Under the pieces are notes generated by a model that made no database searches, was not told where the DNA came from, and saw only the letters and a list, made by a program, of their open reading frames with translations. The position numbers were made by a program, and so were the translations under genes. 64,000 nt of DNA from the NCBI GenBank assembly GCA_005765155.1, contig VCCP01000001.1, positions 4,712,001-4,776,000 on the forward strand, written 5' to 3'. Positions 20,482 through 32,500 of the stretch are shown here, piece after piece (the stretch's first letter is position 1; every line of letters starts with the position of its first letter). This stretch comes from Zelopaecilomyces penicillatus. Lineage: Eukaryota > Ascomycota > Sordariomycetes > Hypocreales > Pseudodiploosporaceae.

Positions 20482-22103
20482 TGTGGATTTCTTGCACGGA
20501 TATTTTACGAGCAAGTTGTATGTCAAACCCGAAATTCGTTGGATGTGAGCTCTATCAGAGTAGCCTCTACTAGTGGCGGGCGTCATAAAGTGGCAGGCTC
20601 CAGGAGCTCTTACGTCGAGCTTAGAGCATGGGCCACTCGGACCGACATTTCTCCCGCTATGGAGCTTCTGGCGCCCATTTCTTTCCTGCCATATTTCTTC
20701 TCCCGCAAATCTTTCCTTACATCTGCTTCAACTACGATTTGGTTGTTCCTCGTCCATCTGCTAATCAAGCAAAACGCTTGCATGTATTTTCAAATGCTTG
20801 CACACCACTGCATGATGATGCATCTCGCAGAATGGAATTGATCATCAATGGGTTTGCCAGTTCTACTTGGACGCGAATCTTCACTGGTAGGTTTCTCGCT
20901 CTCTCTCATGCCTATGCATTGTTTTCCCCTTCCCTCTGTCAATTTCATGATGAGAAAAATTGGTCCGTGTTTCGGAGGCGGACTCAAGACCCGCTATCGG
21001 ACGAAACTTCCAGCACTTTGTGCATCTCTGACCTGTTGGCTTTGCAAGTTCTGTTTGGATGTGACAAAATAGGCAATCACTAACAAATTGCCATTAGATA
21101 TCAACGTCAAACCACACATCGTATTCATTGTTCACATGCTACACGCGCATATTTTATACCGTCACTCCTTCACTAACTTTAGCATATCCAACGTTGTTCT
21201 ACTCAGCTCCAGCTTAGATTCTAGTGTGCAATACAATTTTAATAAGTTGAATATGACAAAATTCTTTATACCTGAGTGACCCGTTTTTACACGTCCGGCA
21301 TTGTTATACTCCGTAGATATCCTTGTGTAACATGAGTGTATCGTTACGTCTTGAACTTCATGAAATAAGGTTTGCTTCTCGTAAATCTCCATAGGAGGCG
21401 GCGCGAGTCGGGATATTAGACTAGAGCCTCAATCGTCGACAATACTCGTTGGCTGTGACAGCAACAGCATGCGAGACTAGTATTCGCTACTAATAACGCT
21501 AGCGAAGAAACGACGGGGAGATGTACCTCTCATTGCAAACAGTGAGACTCTCTCTCAACTGTTGAAACTGGAGCTTCTCCTGAGCTCATCAGATTTCATT
21601 GTTGTGATAATTCTTAGTCGCGTAGATTGTAAACACACAGACGCTTTTTTGGGCAATAGTACTTAGATTGTGCAGAACTGTTTGCAAAAAAAGAGTCTGG
21701 GTTTACCCAGAGCAAACACAGCGTGGATCAAAAGATTGAACGTTACGGCGAGCCAACAAGATTATCAAATCATATTCTGCAATTGATTTATGACCAAATG
21801 ATATTTAGACACAAAAATCCGTGAATTAAGAACAACCGCCTCCTTGCCTATGCTTAATTCCCTTCAAAAATGGATTTGCTCTGTGCCTCTACATTGAAAA
21901 TCAAGGGCATCCACGGATACTCTAGGGTAGTCTCGTAAAGCCCATCGCGGGGCATTTCTCTCGCTGCACAGCTGGGGTTATGATTGTAAGCAGTATTTAG
22001 TGGGGTTGCTGTGGTGGAGTACCACGACACGTTGACGCGTAGTGTTTGACGATCGAAACGTCTATCCTGAAGCTTCATATCTCCCGGGGGAGCATATTGG
22101 AGT
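20482..22103. promoter_or_regulatory. Divergent intergenic region of rpn13 and psf1
   Basis: 1.6 kb between divergent starts. The right end contains an MCB-like ACGCGT 64 bp before psf1. The middle (21100-21850) is AT-rich and featureless. Around 20628-20886 three overlapping frames are open but none resembles a known protein. Confidence 0.5.
22035..22040. promoter_or_regulatory. MluI cell-cycle box (ACGCGT) before psf1
   Basis: ACGCGT ends 63 bases before the psf1 ATG. This is the MBF binding core that drives replication genes at G1/S in yeasts. The hexamer is expected about 15 times by chance in 64 kb, so support comes from gene identity and position. Confidence 0.4.
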
Positions 22104-22874
22104 ATGTATGGAGACCTGGGTGCCAAATTGGTGAGTATCAACTCCATAATACGAGACCTTGTCACCGCCTCTAACACCTGTGCCGACCCATTAGGTTCAA
22201 CATGCCAAGAGGACACAGAACCTCGTGCACCTCCCCCCTTATCAAGCCGAACTTGTACGGGCTGTGACAAGGGAGGTCAGAGACTTGGATAAAGATGTGG
22301 TCGGTCTGCTGGAGCCTTTTCAAGGCTCGTTTGACCCAGCCGCTGACCAAGCTGTTGCATGCACCTTGCTCGTAAATCACCTGACAATGAGGAGGAACAA
22401 ACGATGTTTATTAGCATACCATCGGACTCGAACGAACAAGCTTGAGGAACTCGTATGGAACGGCGCAGATGTCGTCGACCTTTGTGGTCAACAGGTGCGA
22501 GACACGGGCGGATCTATAAATGGTGCTCTGGGTACCAGTGATGGGTCCACGAGCAGCCTGAGCCCACAGGAAGAAGAGTATGTAAGACAGTACAGCGACC
22601 TGCTCGCCGCCTACAAGGGACAATGGACAGACATTGATCTTACGGGGAGCTTGGAACCGCCACGGGATCTGTTTATTGATGTCCGGGTACTTAAGGATGC
22701 CGGGGAGATACAAACGGAATATGGGTAAGTGTTAGCCGTTGATTTCCGTTTTCTATGATTGTTTCTCATGAAAAGTTTAGAGCAATTACTTTGACGAGGA
22801 ACAGCCAATTTTATGTCCGGCAAGGGGACGTGGAGCGCCTGATCTCTCAAGGCTACTTGCAGAAACTGGGATGA
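22104..22874 (+). CDS. PSF1: GINS complex subunit Psf1
   Basis: Core subunit of the CMG replicative helicase (Cdc45-MCM-GINS), nuclear. Exons 22104..22130, 22195..22724, 22781..22874 give 216 aa, normal for Psf1. The first exon codes for only nine residues (MYGDLGAKL), and the frame continues as VQHAKRTQNL in exon 2. The helical A domain includes TREVRDLDKDV, ADQAVACTLLVNHLTMRRNKRCLLAYHRTR and KLEELVWNG. A variable linker follows, then the YSDLLAAYKGQW segment. The C-terminal B domain is the short strand-rich end RNSQFYVRQGDVERLISQGYLQ. Introns are 64 and 56 nt. The small first exon means the gene could easily be mis-started in automatic annotation. An MCB-like site precedes it. Confidence 0.93.
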
Positions 22875-24234
22875 TGCAACGCCCCTGAACAGAGCCTGAC
22901 GGGCCTACGTCTCCCTTATGTGGTGCGGTTTGGCCATTGTGTTGAACAGATGATGGAATGAGCTCCACGAAAGGTTCTGTGATGACCAGGATACTGGCCA
23001 AGTTGTTACATATGGTATAATAAAGGTTCACTCGGCACTTCCCATTGTGGCTGGCATGATCATTGCTGCTAACATAACCCTGGTTCATTCAATCAGTTGA
23101 AATAAACCACTTCTACAGATGAGGCATGATGGTACGACACAGCTTTGATCATGGCACCGATACTCGGAGTTGAAGGTGGGGGAATGCCTGCTTTGGCAGC
23201 CCAGATGACAAGGATATGGCTAGTGCAGAAGCGATGCTACGAGGCTCCCTTAGTGTTGTCCAATGAAGAGCAGTTGGGTAGACCTCGTTGAAGAAACACA
23301 TATAATAAGTTTTTTTTATTTGGAAGAAGCTGCAAGAAACGAGTGCATTATATTCGGATACATAGGTAGCGAGCGATACATTTGCGAAATACGGAGTGTT
23401 GACAACGGGAACGATGTTTTGTTGTTCTCAAGGAGTAAAGTGAAGCTGAAAACGGGTAGCGTAGAATGGCTCTGGCGACTCTCGTCAACCATCCCAGATT
23501 CCCCACTGTTCGTGCAGTGCATATGTACAGCATTGGTACAGTATGCATCGCTACCCATTGGATGGATGGCCCATGCAGAGCTGAAACAGGGAAGTGGCTT
23601 CCTTTTTTCCCGTTTCGCAAGTCTGGCACGAAGTCTGGAGCTAAGCATCCGAAGAAAGGACGGTTGGATGTGATTGATGATAAAACGGATGGCCTCTGCC
23701 AATGGGATAAAGGATCGAGTACGAGGAAAATATGAAGAGGCACGATAAGCGATAATGCATTCCGTAATAATGCTATCACCACCCAACCGTCGTAGAGGTT
23801 CGATAAGCAGTTAATCAAAATGATACGGCGCTCGCTCATCATGGCCCACTACAGGGCGCCGGCGCCGGCCCAGATATGCTCTGGCTAGGCTCGAAAATTC
23901 CTTGTCCTTGATTCGGCAAGGATTGAGCTTGGTGGGCATCCTAAGTTCCAACCGTTTTTGCAAGCATTGTTAGCCGCGAGTTTTGGACTCGCAGCTTGGT
24001 TCTAGATCATCTACGGCGACCTCATTCTGCATCGGCCCTCGTTGCTTTATGCCCTTCCCCTCCAGTTCATACTTCTTGCAGTTTTCCCTTGTTGCCGCAC
24101 AACCTTTTCATCCCATCTGCCCCCATTTTCCTCCCTTTACTTTTGAATCGTAGGGTATTGTTCAGTGTCTATGTATTCTCGACAGAGCTGGCACTGCTTT
24201 GCTCTCGAAGGTGCTTACCTTCGGTGTCGAACAA
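22875..24234. other. Intergenic region between psf1 and the Vsb1-type transporter
   Basis: Includes the likely 5' leader of the transporter gene (CT-rich, about 24000-24234). Frames of 100-160 codons around 23260-23840 overlap on both strands and look like chance. Confidence 0.5.
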
Positions 24235-27200
24235 ATGTCGTCGTCTGTTCTGGGATTTTCTCCGTGGAAGCGAAGAGCATCCAACGAGACGCTGCAGCCA
24301 GACCTACAGCAGCGCGATGGCCAAGACGCCTCCAGCCATCCGGGTAGCTCAACACTTGCCATTGCCGCTTCCTCCCAGCACCTCTCATCGTCCGTGGGAT
24401 CAACCCAAGGCTATAGAGATCCAATCCGCTCCTTCATCCATGGCTCGGTGCGCGACCACATCGGTGAGTTTTGCGCCGGAAAACCACAATGCGCAAGTTA
24501 GACCTCGTTAACACGCACAACACAGCTCCAGTAGATAGCGCTCAGAATGCGCGGACGGTTCGAGAAGATACCGCTGAATTGGCAAGCTACCTACTTTCCG
24601 ACAGTTCGACGCGACGGCGACCTGCGTTCCTACAGCGATCTAGAGGGTCTATTCAAGATGTCTTCGCGCCCGAGCAAAGCGATTGCGAATTCAACGACGA
24701 AAATGCTCGACATTCTGACGCGATACCTGAGCTTTCCGAGCCACCATCACCAGACGCTCGACTAGAAGTTGCACATGGTGGGGTAGGAGAGGAAGAAGAA
24801 GATGGACCTTCAGTACTGTCCAACTTGCTGAAGAGGTCACCTCCACAGTCCGTTTCAAAAGACGTGCCATCCGCATTCAAGTCTCGACATGAATCTCCCG
24901 ATGCTGGCCATCTTCAGCCACTGCCAGTCGCGGCCGAGACACGATCGCATCGAGCAGAGGCCAGTGCATCGCACTCCACTGAGCGCACGCCATTGCTTCC
25001 TAGGCAGACGTCCGATGACACTCAGAGTCATCTTACAGATCTTGAGGGACAAGCAAGTCAGTCAGGGAAGAAATGGTTTAGTGGGCTTGTTGAGAGTGGT
25101 TATAAGATGGAGCATCGGGTCTCCCATGCTGTCAGGGCGGCAGCGAATCCTGCCCACTGGAATGCGAAATCTCTCTGGCAGAATGTTGTTTTGGATCCGG
25201 TTTCATGCCTCCCAGCGGTTGCCGTGGGATTGCTCCTCAACATTCTCGATGCGCTTTCTTATGGTGAGTTTGGTTCAAACCGAGGAATTAAAAAGACACC
25301 TAACTTACACGGACAGGCATGATTCTATTTCCGCTCGGAAACCCAATTTTTTCTCATCTAGGTTCAGCAGGTATTTCCATATACTATGTCAGCACGATTA
25401 TCTCCCAAATTGTGTTCTCTACCGGTAGCATCTTCAAAGGTGCCGTTGGATCTGAGCTGGTATGTTGAGAATGACCGTTCACTCTCGTTTCCTTTTAGTT
25501 AACTTTGGTTTGTAGATTGAGGTTGTGCCATTCTTCCATAACATGGCTGCTAAGATTGTCGATACCGTAGGCTCAGACAATCCGGATGCTGTAATTGCTA
25601 CGACAATAGTGGCATATGCTATAAGCTCCATGATTACCGGCCTGGTCTTCTATCTCATGGGGCGTTTCAAATTCGGCTTCATGGCTGGATTCATACCCCG
25701 CCATATTCTCATCGGCTGTATTGGCGGCGTCGGATGGTTCTTGGTTGCCACTGGATTTGAAGTTTCGGCGAGATTAGATGGTAGTATGGAGTACAACCTT
25801 GATACACTCCACAGACTAATGCAGCCCGACACGTTACCTCTCTGGATCTTCCCTCTTGTCCTGGCCATGGTTCTCTTCTATGGACAGACGAGAGGCGCAT
25901 CGAAGTACTTTCTTCCCTCATACATCCTAGCCATTCCGGTGATTTTCTACTTCCTGGTGATATCAATCGACGCACTAGATCCGGACACGCTCCGAGACCA
26001 GGGTTGGATTTTTGAGGGTCCACCAGCAGGCGAACCATGGTGGTATTTCTACACCTTATACAGTACGTTGTTCTTCGGAGTTTGTAACAGATGGTAGCAA
26101 GGCACCACTAACTTTCCGATAGAAATCCACCTCGTCCGTTGGGACGCCATAATCGAGGTTATTCCAGCCATGCTGGCCCTGACTTTCTTCGGCATCCTTC
26201 ACGTACCCATTAATGTGCCCGCTCTTGCACTCAACTCGGGCGAGGATAATGCCGATCTCGACAGGGAGTTGAAGCTTCATGGTTATTCCAACTTCCTGTC
26301 TGGATGTTTAGGTAGTATTCAGAATTATCTTGTTTACGCCAACACCGTTTTTTTCTTACGATCGGGTGGAAATAGACGTCTGGCAGGTTACTTGCTTGCA
26401 CTATTAACCTTTGGCGTGATGCTCATCGGACCCAGCCTCATTGGCTTCATACCAGTTATGATGGTGGGAACTCTCATCTTTGACCTTGGTTTCGAACTGT
26501 TAATCGAAGCCATCTGGCTTCCCAGAAAGAAGCTGAAGCTGGCCGAATACCTTACAGTCATTGTCATTGTATTGGTTATGGGAATGTACGACTTTGTCGT
26601 TGGAATCGGAGTCGGCATTCTATTGGCCTTTGTGTCACTCATTGTCCAGACCTCCCGAGTATCAGCCATTCGTGGTGCCTTCGATGGTGACATTGCCACC
26701 TCCACTGTTCGACGAAACCCATCACAAGTTAATTACCTACACCAGGTTTGTCGTCAAATCTATATTATGAAACTCACTGGGTACTTGTTTTTCGGAACCA
26801 TTGTAAGCGTGGAGGACAAGATTCGTGGTCTTCTGGACGATCATGCTTTCGCTAAAAAGCCAATCAAATTTCTGATTCTAGACTTGTGGCACGTTACTGG
26901 ACTCGATTACTCTGCTGGCGAGGCTTTCAACACCATCAGCCGGCTGCTGGATAATAAAGGTGTATTACTGATTCTTAGCGGCATTGACGCGGAGAGTGAA
27001 CTAGGCCGAAACCTTCGGGCTGTGGGACTGGGCAGCGGGAGCATTGAGGTCATGATGTTGCCAAATCTCAATTCAGCTCTAGAGAGCTGCGAAAATGAGT
27101 TGCTAAAGACACTCTACGCCAGACAGGAGGAGCTGAACACGACGAAACGAGCCGCAACGGCTAGTGTTGATGTACCAGCAGCAACTTCGTCCACTTTATC

Positions 27201-27756
27201 CTCGTTTGACCCACCGTTCAACTCTCCTCGCCAAAACCATCTCGTTGAGGCTGCACAGCAGGCGCTCAACAGTGTTGAAGTACAACGGCGAACCAGATGG
27301 CAGAGCTTTAATGAGCCTCTGAGGATCATGCTCCAGATCTTTCAAGGCCTCAGCGATAAGAATGAGGACTTTTGGTTCCGAGCTACGCCCTATTTCAAGC
27401 GCAGAGAATACCCCGTGGGGACCATTATGTTCCGTCGCGGCGAGCAAGCGACTGGATTCTATTTGGTTGAGCGCGGCATCATACGAGCAGAATATGACCT
27501 TCCTCAAGGATGGCTATGTGAGAGCATTGTCGCCGGGACGACATGTGGTGAGTTGCCCTTCTTTTCCGAGACGGATCGTACAGCAACAGCACAGGTGGAA
27601 ATGGATTGCGTGGTTTGGTTGATGGATCAAGATGCTTGGCAGAGACTACAGAAAGAACGACCCGAAGTTGCAGGGGAGCTATTGAGGCTATCCCTGAAGC
27701 TTACAAGCGAGCGGATGAGTGCCATCACGTCCTATATTCTCACGACTGCGGGATAA
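24235..27756 (+). CDS. VSB1: Vsb1-type vacuolar SulP/SLC26 transporter with STAS and cNMP-binding domains
   Basis: Exons 24235..24463, 24526..25263, 25317..25459, 25516..26062, 26123..27756 give 1096 aa. Residues 1 to about 300 form a polar tail, including TERTPLLP, which resembles a dileucine sorting signal. The SulP membrane domain spans about 300-745, beginning LLLNILDALSYGMILFPLG and including FMAGFIPRHILIGCIGGVGWF. A STAS domain (about 770-860, FLILDLWHVTGLDYSAGEAF) and a cyclic-nucleotide-binding-like domain (about 965-1070, EYPVGTIMFRRGEQATGFYLVERG) follow. This layout matches yeast YGR125W/Vsb1, reported to load basic amino acids into the vacuole, rather than plasma-membrane sulfate permeases. 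Substrate is by analogy. Whether the cNMP pocket binds nucleotide is not evident. Confidence 0.88.
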
Positions 27757-28404
27757 TTGGATGAATACACAGAGAGGGTGTCTTGAGTGATGGTGGAAGA
27801 TTGTAAATCTATCAGCTGGTATTGGGCGAATTGGCGTTAATAAGGAATCTAAACCAGCGAATTCGACTGGGTTACCACTAGAGAATATCATTTCATGCCA
27901 AGTTTGGCCAGTGATACCCTAAACCAATTGCTTGCCTCCTTTCCCATGTAGAAGATTTTTTACGCATATACACCCGAAGCAACATTCCATCAGCGGAATA
28001 GAGACCCGATGTTGGGTTAGTAAGCTCGATCATAAGCCTAGTAACCTCCCTAGACCAGGGCGATAGTGAGCCTTTTAGCCAATGGCAACTCTTTCCACCA
28101 TCTTTTTATGTTCCAATGTCGCGAGCAGTTTCTGTTTGATTGCCAGGTTGAAACTCCCAAGAAAACCAAGCTAATCAGTGTTGCGTGAGTGGAAGCGACT
28201 GAGACCACTTGTTTGTTACATTCACAAGCAGGAGAACATTGTGCAGCCTCGAATTCTTCTAGTGGGGCAATTTTGCCACATGACTGAATAAGGCGTCCTT
28301 GACAAGACTCAGAAGGACGACAATGATTGTGAAACATAGACGCAGAATTTCCATTCAACACATTAGACTAGATTAATGAATGCAGCAAGCAAATAAACAC
28401 CAGG
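27757..28404. other. Intergenic region between the transporter and STK19-like gene
   Basis: 3' flank of the transporter and short promoter of the next gene. Nothing else recognised. Confidence 0.5.
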
Positions 28405-29547
28405 ATGCCACAGAGCTTACGATCAATCCTTGGCAAGACCAACCGGGTCAGAAAGGCCAGTCGAACAGTCAGCGCCACGAGACATGTTGCTGTTAATACT
28501 GTTGCTGTCACTCCAACGCAGTCTCCCCGGAAAGTGACTAGAAAGCCGCCTCGGAGGGATGAAAATGAGGAGTATCAGGAGAAACTTACGGATGTGGGAA
28601 TTGCCAGACTTCTGACGGATGATTTGACCCTAAGAGACGTTGTTCAGGCAATGAGACATATACGGTCCAAGATGTTCTCCGTTGTTCCACCTACAGGACT
28701 TCACTCGTCGCGAATAGCCGAAGTCCTCAACTATAGACGGACGATGCCGCCTCTCATCACACCAAGTCATCTGAACGCTATCCTAAACTCACCCACAAAG
28801 GTGGAAAGAGAAGTGGTGGAACTTGTCGGAAAAGGAATACTACGCAAGGTCAAGGTAGAAAGGAGAGCGGCGATGGGTGAAGCATTAATCGAGTCAACCG
28901 ACTATGAAACCATGATACGCAACGCCAACTTATCTGAGGAGACGCAGAACGAGTTCCTTATGTTTCTCAAGCAGAACACTACAGCTCAAACATTATCGAG
29001 GGGTACCCTCACGAATGCACAAATAGATGAGCTTGTGAGAGCCGGCTTTCTCACGAGCTCCTTGCAAGCTATACCAGGAAGCACCCTGCACATCCGCCCT
29101 GAGGATCGTACGACCATGACTTCCATCCATCACGTCTCTCAGTTCGCCTCAGGCACTGTATCAGCTGTTGGCGGTCCAAACGCCATCCACCTCGCCGGTG
29201 GCGGCGGCGGCGGCGGCAGCAACAGCAGAAGTGCACTTGCTCTCACGGACTTGGCTTCTGGGGCATCAGACTTCCGCATCGCGGTTCCTGGCCACGGGCG
29301 GCATCTGAAACTTGTCGAGGGTTCAGCCGACTGGCTACGCGAGGCCTTGGGTAGGACAAAATGGGGGGAGGGCCCAGAGAGCTGGCTCAAAGAGCGCTTT
29401 GAAGGCGGAGGTCTCTATGGAACGCGCTGGAAAGAGTTTTGGGGTGTTGAATGGCAATGGGTGATTGGGGAAGCTGTCGGGCTGGGGATTGTGGAGGCTT
29501 TCGAAACTGGCAGCGTAGGAAGAGGCATTAGGGCATTGGGGACGTGA
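28405..29547 (+). CDS. STK19-family winged-helix protein
   Basis: A single 380-aa frame with no visible intron. A basic N-terminal tail (about 1-55, rich in Arg/Lys/Thr) could be a nuclear signal. The body resembles the family named after human STK19: LTLRDVVQAMRHIRSKMFSVVPP, then TPSHLNAILNSP and VELVGKGILRKVKV. A later TNAQIDELVRAGFLTS and the C-terminal WGVEWQWVIGEAVGLGIVEAFETGSVG read as further winged-helix units. A Gly-rich insert sits near residue 266. STK19 was first called a kinase, but I see no kinase motifs (no P-loop, HRD or DFG). More recent work treats it as a DNA-binding factor in transcription-coupled repair. The family call is by eye; the role in this fungus is inference. Confidence 0.7.
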   Translation: MPQSLRSILGKTNRVRKASRTVSATRHVAVNTVAVTPTQSPRKVTRKPPRRDENEEYQEKLTDVGIARLLTDDLTLRDVVQAMRHIRSKMFSVVPPTGLHSSRIAEVLNYRRTMPPLITPSHLNAILNSPTKVEREVVELVGKGILRKVKVERRAAMGEALIESTDYETMIRNANLSEETQNEFLMFLKQNTTAQTLSRGTLTNAQIDELVRAGFLTSSLQAIPGSTLHIRPEDRTTMTSIHHVSQFASGTVSAVGGPNAIHLAGGGGGGGSNSRSALALTDLASGASDFRIAVPGHGRHLKLVEGSADWLREALGRTKWGEGPESWLKERFEGGGLYGTRWKEFWGVEWQWVIGEAVGLGIVEAFETGSVGRGIRALGT

Positions 29548-32500
29548 GCTTTCTTCAGCCCTGTTCTAGTCTCAGACGGCCCCCCTTGGTGAATGCGTAA
29601 CCACATGGCTTGTGGCACGTCCGAACATCACCCATCCTTACCTATCTGTCTTGGACACATGTCAAACTGTCTTAACCGACTTGTTAGAAAAACGGTAGTA
29701 CATAGAGCTGTTATTGACACCACTGACTCTGATGATCGCTGCGGAAGAACCAAGATGCCGCATATAGACACAAAATGCGAGTTCGAGAACGACTCCAGAT
29801 TGATGGCTCATTTGCAAATATGTATGACCAACCATCAGAGAGGCAGGCACATCTAAGTTGTATTGAGTCACAGCGCCACGATTTTAGGGAACACACAGAC
29901 AGACGTTGGGATGACCCTCTGTCTCTAAACGGCACTGCAAGGAGGCGGGCGCGCACTGTCTTTTGTCGCGGTGATGCATAGGTCAACTGTTCGGACGTTC
30001 GTCTAATGCAGGGGGAGCCGTTTTGTGGCAACGCCTTTTCCCCTCTCCACCGTCTGTTCCTCGAAATGCCATGTTGAGCTTGCCCAAGCACACTCTCTCT
30101 GTCTCTGTCTGAACGTGATTAAATGCCCTTGGCTAACGAGACATGATTAGCCCGTAATATCGTGCGTCTGTGCTGCTTGATAACAGTCAGTTGGGGGGGA
30201 GGGGAGAGGGGTCGTGGCGTATGTTGGCACAAGAGGCTGTCCGGGAGGCGCCCATTCAACACCATGTGGTAATTAAAAAAACGGACTGATCGGACCATCC
30301 AAAAGCTGGGAATGAATACCCGAAAGAGGCATATCGATCCAATGAACCAAAAGAGACACCAACCCAATTAAAAGCTAAGAGGCATGTGTAGATAGCCTTG
30401 TTAACAATAAACCAACATCAAACTGAGTGCGTCTGTGAGTCTCCTGTTGGGTAACACCACTTCTTTGGGAAGTGATGATATGATGCTCTGAGCGAGATTG
30501 AGAGATAATTAGGCTAATGCTTGATAGTGAGTAGTACTTCTTTGCCCTACCCACTATATACTGTGGACTATTGTCATTGAAATACGAATTGTATAGGCCA
30601 GGGTTGGCTTGGTGTTCTTCCATGTAAGTAACTTCGTACTAGTTGCATGATCTATCATCTCCGGTAGGCATAGAGAATGCATGGAAAGGCATACAATTAG
30701 CAGTCAGGATTGAGGACCAATTCCGGTTGGCCAACTGGCCGCCATATGTGGAGTTTCCTGATTGATACCCCGGCAGCCCATATTAACCGTCATCAATGTC
30801 AAAAGCGGCGTAGTTTCGTGTGACAGTAACCCTGACGCGTTTGGCGCGATAATGGCGGACAGAGCACTTCATCAACGCTTGCACCATTATAACTGTTAGT
30901 CTGCGTTTCCACACACATTCTTTATCCTGTAGAGGATTTTATGGGATTGGAACCACTAGCAGCCCACCAGGTTTGGTTAACGAGGTGCACGGCGAATGCT
31001 AGATTCTCTACTGCTTTCAACTCGTTGGCGTAATGCTTTCCTGTGCTTGGTATGTGAGAAGTCGTTGTTTTGCTCATGTACGTACATTAATTACTACGTA
31101 GCACTGCGTAGCTAGGTCTTACTATTGCGACCTCTTCCCTCTATACTCTCCACATCCTCTTTACGCTTGTTGTGAAATCAAAGGACGCTTCCATCTCCCG
31201 GGCGGCTGGCCTAGAGTAGTATTATGACTGTAGGAGTCGCTCATCCGATTCACGCTAGCATCATATAGGAAAATTGCCGATCTGAATCCTGCCTTTCCCC
31301 GTGGATTTGGAAACTTTGAAGTTACCTCCCACACATGCGCCGTAAAAGTATGACGAACCAAGGCAGGGGTACCGGTGATAGCGCGTCTGCTTTGCCTGCG
31401 CATAGTTTATTGCTATACAATGGTTCGTTCCAATGTCAGCAAATATTGTGTAGACACCCTGGCTGCATACCCTCCAACCTGGCGCATGTGCAACCCACTG
31501 CCGGCGTCATGGACCTGCATTTAGTTCCGTATTGCAGGTACTCTAAAGAGCATTCATATTCTTGGTTGGTTTGTTTGAGCACAGACGTCGTCAACGTGTA
31601 TTGGAGCCCGTCAATGGTATCCTGAATGAGGATATAAAGATAGAAATACAGGTTGTATGAGAGTGTGGCGCAGCTTTGCTAGTGTCAGTTTTGCATAGAA
31701 ATGAAGCTTTGTTTCCTAGTCTTGTCCACGTCCTCTGGTTTACTTTTGTTTCGTGAACTTGTTGATCTCCATCTTTGGTAACGCTCCTGGCGCGAGGGGT
31801 GGGCCTTTTTCCTAGAGTACATGAATGCATTGGGCATCCTGCGGCATTTATACCAGCTTATGCACGCTATCGTGATCAGAATCACCGGCGGGGGATCTCA
31901 GTGTCTCCAATGTGCTCTCCTCTGGATTGTTTGGCTTGGCGGGCTAGGTCTTATTACGGACTCAAATCACATTTAACATTGCTTGCCTAGCCTATAGGGG
32001 GTGCCGGAGGCGAGCCATGGCCCACAGAAAACAGAGAGCTTCCCCTCCACCATCTGTATTCGTCCAGGTCTTCAAGGACCAAAACGCGAATTCTCGGCCT
32101 TGCGATAACCGCTCCGATTTTAGCTTGGCCGCATTTGGGGCGCTACCTTTGCTGGTGTTGTCAGGGGCAGGGTCGTTCGAAATTGCCCCAGTTCGCGGCT
32201 TCTTGGCACGCGTGGAAATAGGAGGAGGGAGGACACTGGTTGGGTTTCTGGGAGATTTCGGGGCAACGGCCAGAGGTTGGATGGTCTCCGTGTCCATGTG
32301 TTTCTCCTTGGAAGACCTACAGTCGAGACTGCATACCTGGATGGGCATAAGGAGGCTTCATTCGAGGAGGGACCGAAATGACGAGGGTGCCGAGAAGAGA
32401 GAACAATTTCAAGGCAAAAGGAAAGAAAACAGGCGAGGGGGTCCGTGTGTAATGGAAGTCTGGTCGCTAGAGAGACTGTGAAGGCAGCACCTGCCGCATT

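Noticed and set aside
20344..21083. Overlapping plus-strand frames next to the rpn13 start, one beginning MGHSDRHFSRYG at 20628
   Set aside because: Three frames are open over the same bases, none resembles a known protein, and the possible splice of the best frame (donor GTAGGT at 20887) lacks a clear branch site and stops soon after.
21854..22270. 138-aa minus-strand frame overlapping the psf1 start
   Set aside because: It runs through psf1 exon 2 antisense and the promoter, with no family features.
23260..23842. Frames of 136-164 aa on both strands
   Set aside because: They mirror each other on opposite strands, lack domains and have no splice or start context.
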